Source of the DNA: Halichondria panicea
Taxonomy: Eukaryota; Porifera; Demospongiae; Suberitida; Halichondriidae
NCBI RefSeq assembly: GCF_963675165.1
Contig: NC_087389.1
Location: 344,001 to 408,000 of the forward strand
DNA: 64,000 nt
Direction of reading: 5' to 3'
Made by a program: the position numbers and the translations under genes. Positions 1-13,000 of the stretch are shown here, piece by piece (position 1 is the stretch's first letter; each line of letters opens with the position of its first letter). Under the pieces are notes generated by a model that searched no databases, was not told the DNA's origin, and worked only from the letters and a program-made list of their open reading frames with translations.

Positions 1-106
1 AATGGAGCTGAGAAGCAAAATTGGTTATTATTATAGGCTCAGGATAATTAAATGTGTGTAATTAGTACGAAATTAGCTACAGTGTTGTTTTGCACTCCAT
101 TTGTTG

Positions 107-794
107 GTACCATGGATTATAGCCCATGGTCCGAGGCCTGAAAATGACAAATTAGGCCGCGACGAAATTTTGGATTGAAACACATCATTTGAAACGAATT
201 TTTCTAAGCTTTCAGAAAATCCTAAAGTTTTTGACATTGGATCAACTGTACTCAAGTTATGGCTGTTGAAAGACACCCCCCCTCCCCCTCCGTTTAATCA
301 CTGATTTTAGGAATCTTTCAGCTGTCATAACTTGAGTTCTGTGGATCGAAAATCAAAAATTTAGGTTTTTCTGAAAGCTTAGAAAGAGACCTTTCAAATG
401 GTACCATCAAAGTTGATATTCGAGAGATAAAAGTATTTTCTAATTAAGCCGTACCATGGATTATAGCCCATGGTCCGAGGCCGGAAATGACAAATTAGGC
501 CGCGATGAAATTTTGGATTGAAACACATCATTTGAAACGAATTTTTCTAAGCTTTCAGAAAATCCTAAAGTTTTTGACATTGGATCAACTGTACTCAAGT
601 TATGGCTGTTGAAAGAAACCCCCCCCCCCCCCTCCGTTTAATCACTGATTTTAGGAATCTTTCAGCTGTCATAACTTGAGTTCTGTGTATCGAAAATCAA
701 AAATTTTAGGTTTTTCTGAAAGCTTAGAAAGCGACCTTTCAAATGGTACCATCAAAGTTGATATTAGAGAGATAAAAGTATTTTCTAATTAAGC
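107..794. repeat. Tandem pair of 344-bp fold-back repeat units
   Basis: Two nearly identical units lie head to tail at 107-450 and 451-794; each begins GTACCATGGATTATAGCCCA. The two halves of each unit are imperfect reverse complements: the stretch around TCTAAGCTTTCAGAAAATC in the first half reappears inverted as a TTTCTGAAAGCTTAGAAAG-like stretch in the second. The unit could therefore fold into a long hairpin like a fold-back transposon. It occupies muskelin intron 4 and stops 12 bases before the exon. A diverged relative lies at 11085-11745. No coding capacity is visible. Confidence 0.85.
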
Positions 795-805
795 CGTACC
801 CTCAC

Positions 806-1486
806 CAATTTTGATGTACTGACAGGGGAAGACGTCTTGTTTCTGTTGGAAGTGAAGGCTGAAAGTTTCAGGTACAGGGTCGTTGCTGAGGCCGCTGCAA
901 TACAAGAGCAGCCTAGTCATATATAGTGTACCAATCAACTAGAGGCCATCTCTCAACCCAAACAAACACGAAAAAACTGATTGTGTAAATAAAGGCACGG
1001 TTTTTCATAATATTGAGTGCACTCACTCCTCTAGGAGCAGGTGGAGGCGGTCAGGATTCATGCCTCCATAGACACGGAACTTTCGCAGGTTGCACGGATG
1101 GCTCTTGTCATACTTGCCAAACTGAATGCTGCTCACTATGGACGGTTGATGCAGCTTGAGGATGACAAACTGGGGGAGCTAGGATATTAAATGCAATTTT
1201 TGAGACGTTTCATTAAATTACCTGAGGCAATCTGTTGTCACAGGAGAGCCAACGCGACTTTGGATCCGAGGGATTGTCAGTTAAAATCTTCCTGCATCGG
1301 TATAAACAGTGTCATGTATGAGCCATGATTATGACTATATTAACATTAATAACATATATTCATATGCCATAATTATTATGGCATGTGAATGTATCCCAAA
1401 ACTCACTCTGGAGTGAAATCTCCTGAGAAGCTAGAGCAGCTGTGTATGGAGTAGTCCAATGCATCACCATCACTTGAGTTGGCCAT
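806..1486 (-). CDS. MKLN1: Muskelin, N-terminal part (gene continues off the left edge)
   Basis: Exons read on the minus strand are 1407-1486, 1222-1291, 1027-1169 and 806-894, with phases that join cleanly (127 residues plus one base). The start is the ATG at 1486. The protein reads as the muskelin N-terminal discoidin-like domain: matches include SRWLSCDN, VILKLHQPSIV, IQFGKYDKSHPCNLRKF and VYGGMN, and exon 4 ends in FPCQYIKIG, which corresponds to the human FPCRFIKI stretch. Muskelin is an intracellular kelch-repeat protein and a substrate-recruiting part of the CTLH/GID E3 ubiquitin ligase. The LisH/CTLH and kelch parts should lie left of the window. Intron 4 is filled by tandem fold-back repeats. 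Identity is confident; the exact 5' end is inferred. Confidence 0.88.
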
Positions 1487-1752
1487 TACATGCTGTCTGA
1501 TTGCACACAACTAAAATTATGTATACAAAGCTGCTCAGCTTTATCAGTGTAGGTAAAGATCGACCCAAAAGAAATTTGATATTACTAATCACAATGTGTC
1601 TCAATGGTTGATGACCACTAGATACCTTGTACACATTTTACACAACCAAATTTAATTACACATCAACTAAATACACAGACAGCAAAAAAAAACACCAGTA
1701 TACACCTACACATAAATAACTAGAATGGTCTAGCAGTATCTAACAGTTCAAT

Positions 1753-3239
1753 CTAAACAGCTGCGGCCCCGGAGATAATCTCAATGAGCTCCCTAGTGAT
1801 GACTGCCTGCCTGGTCCTGTTGTAAGTGAGTGTCAGCTTTGAGATCATGTCACCTGGGAAGGAGAAGTGAAAACCAGTTTCAATAAATGCCTTTAATCAT
1901 GATAAAAAAATAAAAACGAAAGGGGGTGGAGACAAAAAGCTTACAGCACATGCACAACTGGAAATAGCTAGTGTACCTGCATTCTTGCTGGCTCCGTCCA
2001 TGGCTGTCATCCTAGAGCTCTGCTCACTGCAGGCTCCCTCTTTCAAGGTGTGGAATATGAGGTTGGCCAGGGTCATCTCGTGGTAGCAGAGCAGCACATC
2101 CTCGTCAACGTCATCATACACCAGCATCTTCTCTGTAAGGGGGAGGGGTGGGGTGTGTGTGTGGTTACACTAGCATTATAAGCTATGGCTGTTTAGATTA
2201 CCTGACTGAGCCAGCTTGTCGAAAGGTATCAAGAACTTGTTGAGAGTGTCATACGAGATAACATTCCTACAGGAAAACAAGCAAACCACTCGCCTACATT
2301 GTATTGACATCTGCACTTACTTAAACCTGTTGTAGACAATCTCAGCACTGTCATACTCGAATCCAGAGTCCAAGATGTTCTGCGCTACAAACATAGCTTC
2401 CTCAAACACTGGCGGCTTCTTCCCCACATCTGTGAAGTGTAAGAGCAGGTTCTCTCTAAAGAATCGCTGTATGATGGAACGTGTTTTGTCCCCCACACAC
2501 ACCACCATGGTGTTGCTGCGGTCCTGAGTGGCCAACAAAGTGGCACGGATGTTACGAGCCACGTTGGAGTGAATGCCTCCGCATAAACCACGATCAGACG
2601 TCACTGCGATAATCAAGTGTTTGGGCTTCCTCTCCTCGTCTATTACCTCCGCTTTGTCATATAGAGCTATGGAACAACGTAATTATCAGCACTGTTGTAT
2701 AATTAGAAGTGTGTGCATACAAACGCTAGCACTAACAAGTTACCCTGTGCCCCCTCTCCATACGCCCTTGCAGGTTTCAACTGTCTCTCTGCCATCTGAT
2801 ACTTGGCAGCCGAGACCATCTTCATGGACTTGGTGATCTTCTCAATGTTCGTGACAGACTTGATACGAATTGACACTAAAAGTATACAACAACATTTGAT
2901 AGAGTGTATGTAATATGTGTATTATTATCTATGTGCTTTAATTAGAGTTGTGAGGCTTTGTGCAGTCTTGTTGGTGGGTACACTTACACTCCTTGAGAGT
3001 AGCCATCCCCCTGGTGCTCTGGTACTGGTGCCTGTGAGCAAGAGAGTACATTAATCATCAGTGTTGACTGAGTATTTATTAATGGACGAATACCAGGCTT
3101 TCTTTCGAGTAGCTGCTACTTACATCATGGCTACACAGGTTCCAATTGGCCATATACCACAGGAAGCTAACAAGCAGACTCACCATATCGGTCTAACAGA
3201 TGATTGCAAGCCTCTCAAAACAGCACCAGCCGACGCCAT
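1753..3239 (-). CDS. ATP5F1C: Mitochondrial ATP synthase F1 subunit gamma
   Basis: Seven exons (3184-3239, 2988-3031, 2744-2875, 2321-2666, 2202-2266, 1977-2132, 1753-1853) give 299 residues, against about 298 in human. Gamma is the rotor shaft of F1Fo ATP synthase in the mitochondrial matrix, coupling proton flow to ATP synthesis. Hallmarks are [17 protein letters not shown] and [13 protein letters not shown] near the N-terminus, [12 protein letters not shown] in the middle, and the conserved C-terminal helix [20 protein letters not shown] followed by ISGAAAV. The first 20 or so residues are basic and hydroxylated without acids, as expected of a mitochondrial presequence. The gene starts 89 bases from divergently transcribed TMA7. 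Nothing odd was seen. Confidence 0.96.
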
Positions 3240-3328
3240 TTTGTATAATGAACTTTGACCTTCAGTTGCATCGGAAGGTGTGCTCTTTTCGGAAACCACT
3301 CTAATGTGCATTATTTGGAAAAGCAAGC
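3240..3328. promoter_or_regulatory. Divergent promoter region between ATP5F1C and TMA7
   Basis: Only 89 bases separate the two start codons, so the 5' UTRs and core promoters of both genes must lie here or overlap the genes. No TATA box was seen. Both genes are housekeeping (ATP synthesis and translation), which fits a shared bidirectional promoter. This is inferred from layout only. Confidence 0.5.
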
Positions 3329-3759
3329 ATGTCTGGAAGACAAGGTAAGTGGTTAGTTAATGTACTGCTGTGTCCGTGTTGTTCATAACACTGGTACTCT
3401 TTTGTAGGTGGTAAGAAGAAGCCTCTTAAGCAACCTAAGAAGCAACAAGGAGAAGTGGACGATGTAAGTGGTCTCTTTACAACTTGAATATACCGTCTGA
3501 ACGTACCTATAATTATTATATTTCTCGTTAGGATGATCTGGCTCTCAAGCAAAAATTGCGTGAGGACAAAAAGAAGCTAGATGAAGCAAAGGCACGAGCT
3601 TCACAGAAGGGACCTATGGGTAAGTAATTGTAATAATAATGTCTGATCTAATATGAGTATGTATTGAGCACGCAAAGAGCTTCCATTGATAAACTTGTCT
3701 GCAAACTCATTACCTCTGTAGGTGGTACTGGAATAAAGAAGAGTGGTGGAAAGAAATGA
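3329..3759 (+). CDS. TMA7: Translation machinery-associated protein 7
   Basis: Four exons (3329-3344, 3408-3463, 3532-3619, 3722-3759) encode 65 residues, against 64 in human. The order of motifs is that of the family: MSGR at the start, GGKKKPLKQPKKQ, then a charged helix with ALKQKLREDKKKLDEAKA, and the C-terminal GTGIKKSGGKK. TMA7 is a very small, Lys-rich protein that co-purifies with ribosomes in yeast; its molecular role is poorly defined. Each exon is too short to stand out alone, but every junction has a clean GTAAGT-type donor and an AG acceptor. Identification is confident because both termini match. Confidence 0.95.
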
Positions 3760-4013
3760 ACTTAATTTTTATATTCAACTCATTGTTTGTGATTGTTAAC
3801 CTTTTCAATTATTGATCTCTGGACACATGACATGTATTAAAATAATAACTGAACACAAAGTTAATGAATATGAATATTTTTGCAACTAGATATGTAGAGT
3901 ATATTCATGCTGTTGTGCTTTGATGCTGTGTGTGGCCCCAAGCACCACCCCTCCCCCCAAACCAGCTAGGTACTAGGTAGTGTAGCATGCAATAGTTAAC
4001 TGCCAGCCCAGCC

Positions 4014-7000
4014 ATGGATAGAGTAGATGTTAATCTGCAAGACATACTCATTGCTCTGGGAGGGCCTCTGGAGGAGAGGGCACTCTGGGCCCTGCTCTAC
4101 AAAGCATGCTCACTCCTGGAGCAAGAACTGAAACGTTAGTTGAAGCCGTTGCTATTAAAAATACTTCGAGCTCTATCGGCTAGTATATTGTGCAGCTTTA
4201 GTTTTGTGCAGCTCTTGTGTATTATTGTATCTGTATCTAGCTTAAAAGCCATGCAAAAGTTGGATTTATAGCTATCTTGTTGAGAAAGGGGGTGGGGCTG
4301 GTTAAGTCCTAGATTGATTAGTGACAGACCCACACACTCTTCCCCCCTCACTCATAGATCATAATGGCAAGAATGTGAACCTGTTAGTGACTCTGGAGAC
4401 AGTCACACTCCATCATGGTGGAGCCGTGAAGTTCCCTAGAGGTGTCATAGGTGAGGGAAGAGAATAGCAATTAGTCTAATAATTATATCATTGCATTCTC
4501 TAGACTCCAACTCTGATTACCAAGCACCGGAGGTGAAACTACAACAGCTGCACACACTAACTCAAAAGCAACAGGAGAAGGTACATGTATTTGCAAACTG
4601 TGCTTACTGTGACCCTCCCCCCTCCCCCCTCATAGAGCTATGTGTACTCGCTGGGAATGACCCTCTTCACTGCAATGCAGTACGGCCTGGACAGCAGTCA
4701 GGTGAGACCACTCTCTGGTGTTACCATGGTACTCTATATACTCCTCCATGCAGATACCTCAAGTGAGTGAGGGCATGAACAGAGTGTTGGTTGGTATGGT
4801 GGAGGAGGATGAAGGAGAGAGGATCTTGTTGGCAGACATCTTGACTCTCTGTCGGGACTACACTGATAAGGATGATGCTAGTAGAGAGGTTGATCGTCTT
4901 GTCAGCTATATCATGGGCCCAGAGGAAGACTTGGAGGTTAGCTCGGGAATAAATATAGTGAAAACATTTTTACCGTTCATTTCATTTACAGTTGTCATTG
5001 TCTGAGCAAGGAGATGTTGAAGAGTTAGCAGATGATGCCAACTTGGAAACTGAGGTATGTGAAGTAATAGTACTGCATGTACACTAGTATCACTCTTCAG
5101 CAAGCATAATTTTAAAGGGTGACCTAGTTTACACAGGTACATGTTTGAGGTATTGAGGTACCGCCATTATATCCCTACCCCTCCCCCTTGCAGATCAATG
5201 AGGTGATGAACCTTCGTCCGACTGGCAGTGTAGAACAGCTGTACTCTCCATCGTACGGCAATCGAGGGAGCTCTCTAAGTATAAACAGTGCTGCCGGTCG
5301 ACTCAACTCCAGCTTCAAGAGCCACGACTCTGGCGGTGCAGACTTGCAACTACACTACTCCTCTATGCCGATGGTGTACTCCTCCTCGCAGGATAGACTG
5401 AACAGGCATCCTCGTCGTGGTTCAAGTTCCGACAATGATTCTTGGTCTTCGTTTGATCGTTTGACTCCTCATTTACAGCCCCACGAGATTGAGATATTGG
5501 CAAGCAAGGCACAAGAGTCCCGCCCACCACACTCACACACACGGTACATACCACACTTCTATACACCGACGAGAGTAAGAAAAGGTGGCTACAAGGACGT
5601 CAATCGATCAGCATCATTCGAGCATGGATCGTTGGGAATGTATCGAACTTCTTCTGATGGTACAAGACGACGTCGCAACAAGACAATCGTAAATGAAACT
5701 CTAGAAATGAAAGGGAGGCAAGAAAGAAAGAGAGAAGTACCAATGTATTCGACGCCAGAGAAGAAGTCACGTGATCAGCCTGGCATAAATTCGTTCCCTA
5801 TAGATGATATGCCTCCATTGCCACCTACTACAGTGATTGCTGACATCAGCATGGACTCCCCCATGAAGAAAGAAGCTGGAGCTAACACATCCCCTGAAGT
5901 GCAGTCCACAGTAGACACAATTGACTCTATCCTTCAATCTATTGAGAGAGGCAAGACGGACGACGGTACAAATGGCCTACCCCCTCCTCCCATACCCCCC
6001 AGCGAGCCTCCAATGTTCACACCAGTTAAGCAGGGAGTACAACCACGATCCTTCTCCCCCAATTCATCACTGACGAATACTTCCTTCAACTATAGTGACC
6101 TAGACTCCCCTCTACACACTCCACACTCTATGACCAACGGAGATGATTTCAATTTTTCCTCACCCCCTCCCATTCCCGGCTCTAGCCTCCCACCGGAGGA
6201 CCTGGATAATGATACAGAGATGCCTGCCATGATACAGCCATTACTGACCACTGGCCCAGTAGAGCAGGGCTGGAAGGATAAAGACGAGACTAGCATTGAT
6301 CGCACTATTACACCTCGGCGTGCCTTGGACGAAGCTTTCAAACAGCTGGACAAGATCGGGGAATCTCAATTGGACGATTCGCGATCGGAAGACGCCCCTC
6401 CTTCAAATACTGAAAAAGTCACAGATGAGGGTACGATCATACAAGTTGCTGATCATATGTATGCTAAAGTGGATATGAACAAAAAAAGGCGTAACGATAT
6501 GGAGGACGCAAAGGAAGAATCAGATGATGACGAAGGACCACCTATTACTCCCTACAGAGAACCACCAGAGCGTAAAGAGGACAGGCCACACGAGAGTAGC
6601 ATTCAACAGAGTAATCCAGACCCAGCCTATGAAGACATCGAATTTGGGGACACAGATGTTCCGACAAAACTACCCATTATTATTAAAGACCCCGGTTACG
6701 AAGAGGTGGAGTTTAGAAACAGTAACGATGCAAAACCCAAACAAAATCTGCTCATTTATGAAGAGCCTGGATATGCTCGCATTGGTGATGTTCTAAAGCG
6801 TCCAATCAGTGAAGACTTCTCAAAGACACATGGAGAGAATGTGCACAAGGCGTCGTCTGAAGCTAACGTGAGGGATATCGATACTGCAAAGGTGTATCCC
6901 CCCCAGCGAGCCAGCATGCCCCCCACAGTGCTACTGGAGAGCAACTCACCACCCCCCAGGGAGGTGGAGAAATCATCACATGATAATGAGTGAGTTTAGC

Positions 7001-10000
7001 ATAAAAGCAATCAAAATGTTACACACTCGAAATTGCTAGCTTACTTTGAGTGGCTCATAATTTGAATTAGGATTGTGCATTTTCACAATAACAAGATTCC
7101 TTTTGTAGCCCTTATTACGATGTTTATCAGCGATTGCATTTAGACAAATAGTTACATGTGTATATGCTCATGCACACACACAGACTCATAAATATAACCG
7201 CTGACGATGCTACAAGGAAGAAAGCATCACTACAAAAACTACAGACAGTGTTTGGACCAGAGTTCACTAAACTAAGTGGAGGAGCAAAGGTCAGCAAAGA
7301 GAGGACTTTCTTTAGCCTCCACCTCTCACGTGTGCTCAAAGTCCTAGTTGACATGCAACCATTATACACACACACACACACAGCTCAACCGTGCTCAATC
7401 CCTGATCCAAGTAGCTGAGGGTCGAAGGCTTGTGAAGGTCACTCTACTTACTGGGAAGTCGGTGCACTTTGTTGTCGATGTGAGCTAAACTGATATCATG
7501 TGTTAGTAACGAACATCTTTATACCCTCTCAGAAAGACTCCAAGTGCCAGGAACTGTTTCAACAAGTGGTCGCCCATCAGAGCTTGCAGGAGAAGAGGAT
7601 ATTTGGACTAGCCGTCCTCAGAGGTAAGAAAGTATAAAGTGCCTACAGCTACGTACGTGTATGCTTGTATACAGATGGTGATGAGCTCTTCTTGGATTTG
7701 GATCGTAAGCTGCTGAAGTATGCACCTGATGGATGGCATAGCACTGTAAGTATACAAGATACACACATACAGGAGTTCCTTTGAGCTATGGAGTGTTCAT
7801 CACGTACCTCCAAATAACATAGACGCTTATGGCCTCTTACATGTAGATTGAGTTGTGTACCACTGACCATGCCTGCCCCCCCCCCTCCGTAGCCTGTCCC
7901 CTCCCCTGGCTCCACCTCCACTAAACCACCAGTGTTCAGTGTCTTCTTCAGAGTGCAGTACTACGTTGAGAATGCACTCACCGATCTCAAACTGAAGGAG
8001 ACACGACACCAACTTTATCTACAACTGCGCAAGGACACTGTTGGTAAGTTACATTACTAATATACGTACTTTTCAGGAAAACATTTACTGATTTTTGTGA
8101 GCTGCGAGCCCAAGAGTTATTTTATTGTTGTTGCCTTACACAGAGGGTAAGATGTACTGCCACGAAGAATCTGCTCTGAAACTGGCAGCCTACGCATTGC
8201 AAGCCGAGAAAGGAGACTATCAGCCAACTTACAAGAACCAGTCTTACTTTAGACAGGAGGACTATGTCCCTGAAAAGGTGATCAGTATACGAAATATCAG
8301 AACTAAGTTAAAGACAGGAAAAAAAACACTTTATTTAAGTACCAGGGTGTCATACAGGGGGGGGGGGAAAGGGGGGATATCCCCCCCCTATCTCCAATTT
8401 CCCCCCCCTTTTTTGCTGACTGAGGGTCCATAGCTGGCAATTTTACATACTATAAGGGTATTGAAATAACAGTTGACCTTTTTTTTAGCAACATTTTCTG
8501 GTTACTTTTCTTATTTCCCCCCTCTACTTCAAAATCCTGTATGACACCCTGAGTACCCTATGCTTTTTCAGAAAATGTATACAATTATGATTTCCTTCAT
8601 CTCGTCCCTGCAGACGTCCTTTAAACTGGGAGCGGCTCAGACCAAGAGGGCCCTACAGGCAATTCACGCTGAGCAGAGGGGCAAAAGTCGTGAGGAGGCG
8701 GAGCTTTCATTCCTGCGAGAGGCACAGACATTGCCAGAGTATGGGATGGTGTTCTATCAGGTGTCTCGGAGCAAGCGCGGACCTCATGGGGAGGTGTGGC
8801 TTGGGTTCAGTATCCGTGGCATTGTGGTGTTCAATGTGCATAAGGACGTGAGGACACCTGTCCTGCGTTCTTCCTGGAGCACTACAGAGAACATCTCTTT
8901 TGCTGTGAGTGGGTGTGCATGCAGCTTAACATTCAGTCAACATAATAATTATTCTTCTCTTATGATAATTTTGCAGAACCGCAAGTTCAGTATAGAGTCC
9001 AAAGGCTCTCAGCCACAGAGCTTCTACACCTTGTCATACAAGCGGTGAGTGTGTTAAACTTATTCATAGTGTTAGTATTGTCATGGTGTGTGTTAGCATC
9101 TTTGAACAGTTATAACTCGTGTTGTGTTACAATGATTATGTGTGTACTGTACACAAGTCTCGTTATATTACTTTTATTTGTTGTACAGGGCACGCTACTT
9201 GCTGCATTTGAGCATCAGCTACCATCGGTTCCAATTCGTGTCCCGACCTCCTCTTGAGCCAGGTACTGTAGGTACAATTAAACAGGTTCCAGTATTATAT
9301 TCCTCATTCCGTTCCACAGATCCCATTCCACAATCACACAATCACATAATACCTAATCTGCTGAAGCCTCCGAATCCTGGCTACGATACACTAGTGAAGT
9401 GCTCGGCACAAATCATCGACGCTCTCAGCCAACAGCCCAAGGCCATTGCCACCTCCCTCTCCAACGCCCACCTCATCTCCCGCGACCTGTTGTCGAGGGT
9501 TGCCTCAGGCAAAGCGGCTGCAAGGGACAGGGAATCTGCTGAGAAACTACAGCTGGCTGTTTCTCAGACTGTTGAAAGCAATCCCGACAAATTCACAAAC
9601 TTTGTGTCTGTATTGAGGGATGACTTGACACTATATGGAGAACTACTGACCGTCCTAAATGAGGATTACAAAGGTATCGCAACTAACTCAAATTAGCACA
9701 TTTTTTTAAGTGTAGCTATTATGTATATCTCATTGCAGCTGCTAACGAAGGAGAGGGGTTACCAGGTTACAATGACGAGGTCTACGACGTCAAGATTTTG
9801 AAAGAGAAGGGCAAGGGGTTGGGTATACGCATCACTAGTCAGCCGATACTGGATGGACAGAGGAGCAGTGTGGTCATTGAGAGTGTAGATAGAGATGGAC
9901 CTGCCTACATGGACGGGAGGCTCAAGAAAGGTATTTTTTTAACAGCTTCACCGAATTGTTGAAATGGAACAAAATAATTATTTCCGAATGTTTCACTTTG

Positions 10001-13000
10001 AAAAGAAATACCAGTGAGTAGTGAATACATAACATGCAGTTAGGAGCGTCCAATCAAAACGTAATGTCTCATTCAGTATATCATAGCACTCTGGAAGCCC
10101 TAGCATGGTTAGATATTTGTGGAATGAGGCAGACCGATTCTATTCAAAACCAAGTCTATAATAATGCGTGTGTGTGTGTGTGCAGGTGATGTCCTTGTGT
10201 CTGCCGAGGGTCAGTCGCTGGAGGGGCTGGACCACAAGGAGGTGGGAGAGATACTCAAGAGACCCAACAATCTTGTCAGGCTCTCCGTGAAGCGTTCACA
10301 GTCAGAGGGTAAGCTATGATTATTGCATTCAAAGATTAAGAAAATATGCTCGATGAAAGCATAATGATAACTTGCTGAACTGGGCAATGCTAACATTGTG
10401 TGTGGCCCCTCCCCCTATATGCAGTGTCTCCACCTCTCTCCACTTCCGTCGCTACCACCGAGAGCGTTGTCGTGGAAATAGAGGAGGCTCCACCCCCCAT
10501 AGAATCACACAGGGGGCTCAAGAGAGCTACCACTCTAGAGATATTCTCAACAGATGCTGCCCCCCCAGCTGCTGATACCAGTGTGACCACACCCCCAGAT
10601 GCCCCCGCTTCTAAGGTGAGCTATTGACGATCGTTTAGCGGGTATATATATATTAGGCAAATTTTTACTTTTGGCGACCCTCGCCTTACTTTTCCTAAAC
10701 GCCAAATAATTATAACCCGCTATATACGGTATTATAATTATAGTGTGCTGCTGTTAATTATTACGTGATCCTCTTTGTACAGGAGCTCATGAACATCACT
10801 GTGGATCGTGGAGACAATAAGAGCTTTGGATTTGCAATTGCCGTAAGTCGATATCTACCGACTTAAATTATCACAATGATGTAATCTTCTTGCGCACGCA
10901 CGCACGCACAGTCTGGAGACTTTGAGGGCATCATTGTCTACAAGGTGACTGCTGATGGCCCAGCGGACAGGGCTGGTCTAAAGCAAGGGGACACTCTGCT
11001 CACGGTCAACGACTCCAGTACAGAGACACAGACCTACAATCAGGTCAGCCTCATATCTCTCTCTACATACCACCACCAACTGTACCCCTCCGTTTAATCA
11101 ATGGTTTGGAGACTCTTTCAGTTAAATTCTGTGGCTCCAATTGCAATGATTTTTTGATTTTCCGAAAGCTTAAAAGATACTTTTCAAATGGTGTCATCAA
11201 AGTTCATATTCGAGCGATAAAACTATTTGTCAATTTGGCCATACCATGGTCCAAGGCCGAAAAATGACAAATTAGGGTCCCGACAAAATGTTGAATTGAA
11301 ACCCACTATTTGAAAGGTCTCTTTCTAAGCTTTCAGAAAATCAGGAAATTTTTGAAATCGGATCATTAGAACAAAAGTTATGGCTGCTGAAAGATGTTCA
11401 ACTACAATCAATGGTTTGGAGACTCTTTCAGCTGGAATAACTTGACTTCTATAGATCCAATTGCAATGATTTGTTAATTTTCCGAAACCTTAAAAAGAGA
11501 CCTTTCAAATGGTGTCATCAAAGTTCATATTTGAGCGATAAAAGTATTTGCCAATTTGGCCATACCATGGATAGCCCATGGTCCAAAGCCGAAAAATGAC
11601 AAATTAGGGCCCTAACGAAAGTTTGGATTGAAACACACCATTTGAAAGGTCTCTTTCTAAGCTTTCAGAAAATCATAACATTTTTTAAATTGGATCACCA
11701 GAACAAAAGTTATAGCTGCTGAAAGATGTTCAAACATGTATGATGTGTCTAGGTTGTGCCTAGCCTCGATCCCAGGCCGCACTTCATCACTTCTAGATCT
11801 CTTCAGGGGAGGCCAGTGAAGGAGGCTAGGTTGTGCCTAGCTTAATTACTTTCAGGTTGTATGTTCGAAAATCAAATATAATTTTTTGACTCGATTTTGG
11901 CAAAATACCATGGAGCCTATAGCCTTACTATACAATAATTATAGGGAGGTTGGTTTGATCGTTCTAAAACGCCCACTCACTGCATGCATACCAAAATTGC
12001 ATGCAGTTGGGAGGTACCCTACAAGCAGTTGTACAATGTGTGGGTGTTTGCAGTACATTTACAGCTAGTGTACAATGTACGTATAATTATATATATTATG
12101 TGTGTGTGTAGGTGCTGAGTGGCATACAGCAATCTGGTGAGACCCTGAGCCTGAGTATCTCCCGTCCGACCATCGCCTGGTCACATGACAACTTGCCCCC
12201 ACCAGGCGTCAGCTTCAAAGTGGAGCTCAAGAAACAGAGAGGCTCTCTCGGACTGAGACTGGCTGGAGGGAAGGACAAGCAGAATGGACTGGGCTTCATC
12301 TATGTCAGGTTTGTGGTGGAAGGATCTGCAGCTGACAATGAGAAGATAGAAGTCAATGATATCCTTATGACAGTGAGTGATTATGGGCTGGGGGATTAGT
12401 CCAATTACTCTAATTCAAGGGAATTCCTATAAGACATGCAATCAATACCGTATTATTATTCTTGTAGAAATGGGGGGCTAGTAAATTTCCCCAATTACAA
12501 GGGCATTCCTAAGAACAAACGATTGTACCAGTTACACAGTACAAGTGTTTTGAAATTGTACATTTATTTCCCCATGCAATTTCCCACAAAAGTTATTCTG
12601 ATCACAAAAATAATTATTTGTGTGTGTGCAGGTGAATGATGAACAGATGGTTGGCAGCACGCACAGAGACGCGGCTACAGCTATTGCACACTCTGGAATG
12701 AAGGTCGTCCTACGTCTGCACCGGCCGTACGATAGCTCGTGGGTGGAGCCTTCTCGTGAAGCATACCTCAAAACAAATCGCCAGGGCATCGTTCGTGAGG
12801 AATCCTCGACTGCCATTTTCCTGGACAACAGACCCTTGTCTCAAGTTGGAGCTCCTGTAGATCTCTCGTCCATTCAAGAAGACGGAGAGTCACTATCACT
12901 GCTTAGTTCAGTACAGACAGATCCTCAACGTACAGACATACCACCTGTCGAAGAATCACTCATCAGTTTAGACCTAATGGAGCCAGCAGTTGAAGCTACC

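Noticed and set aside
7108-7182. An extra scaffold exon starting after the TTTTGTAG at 7108
   Set aside because: In the required phase it meets TAG after 14 codons and cannot join the next exon. Splicing directly to 7184 keeps the frame and makes the total a multiple of three.
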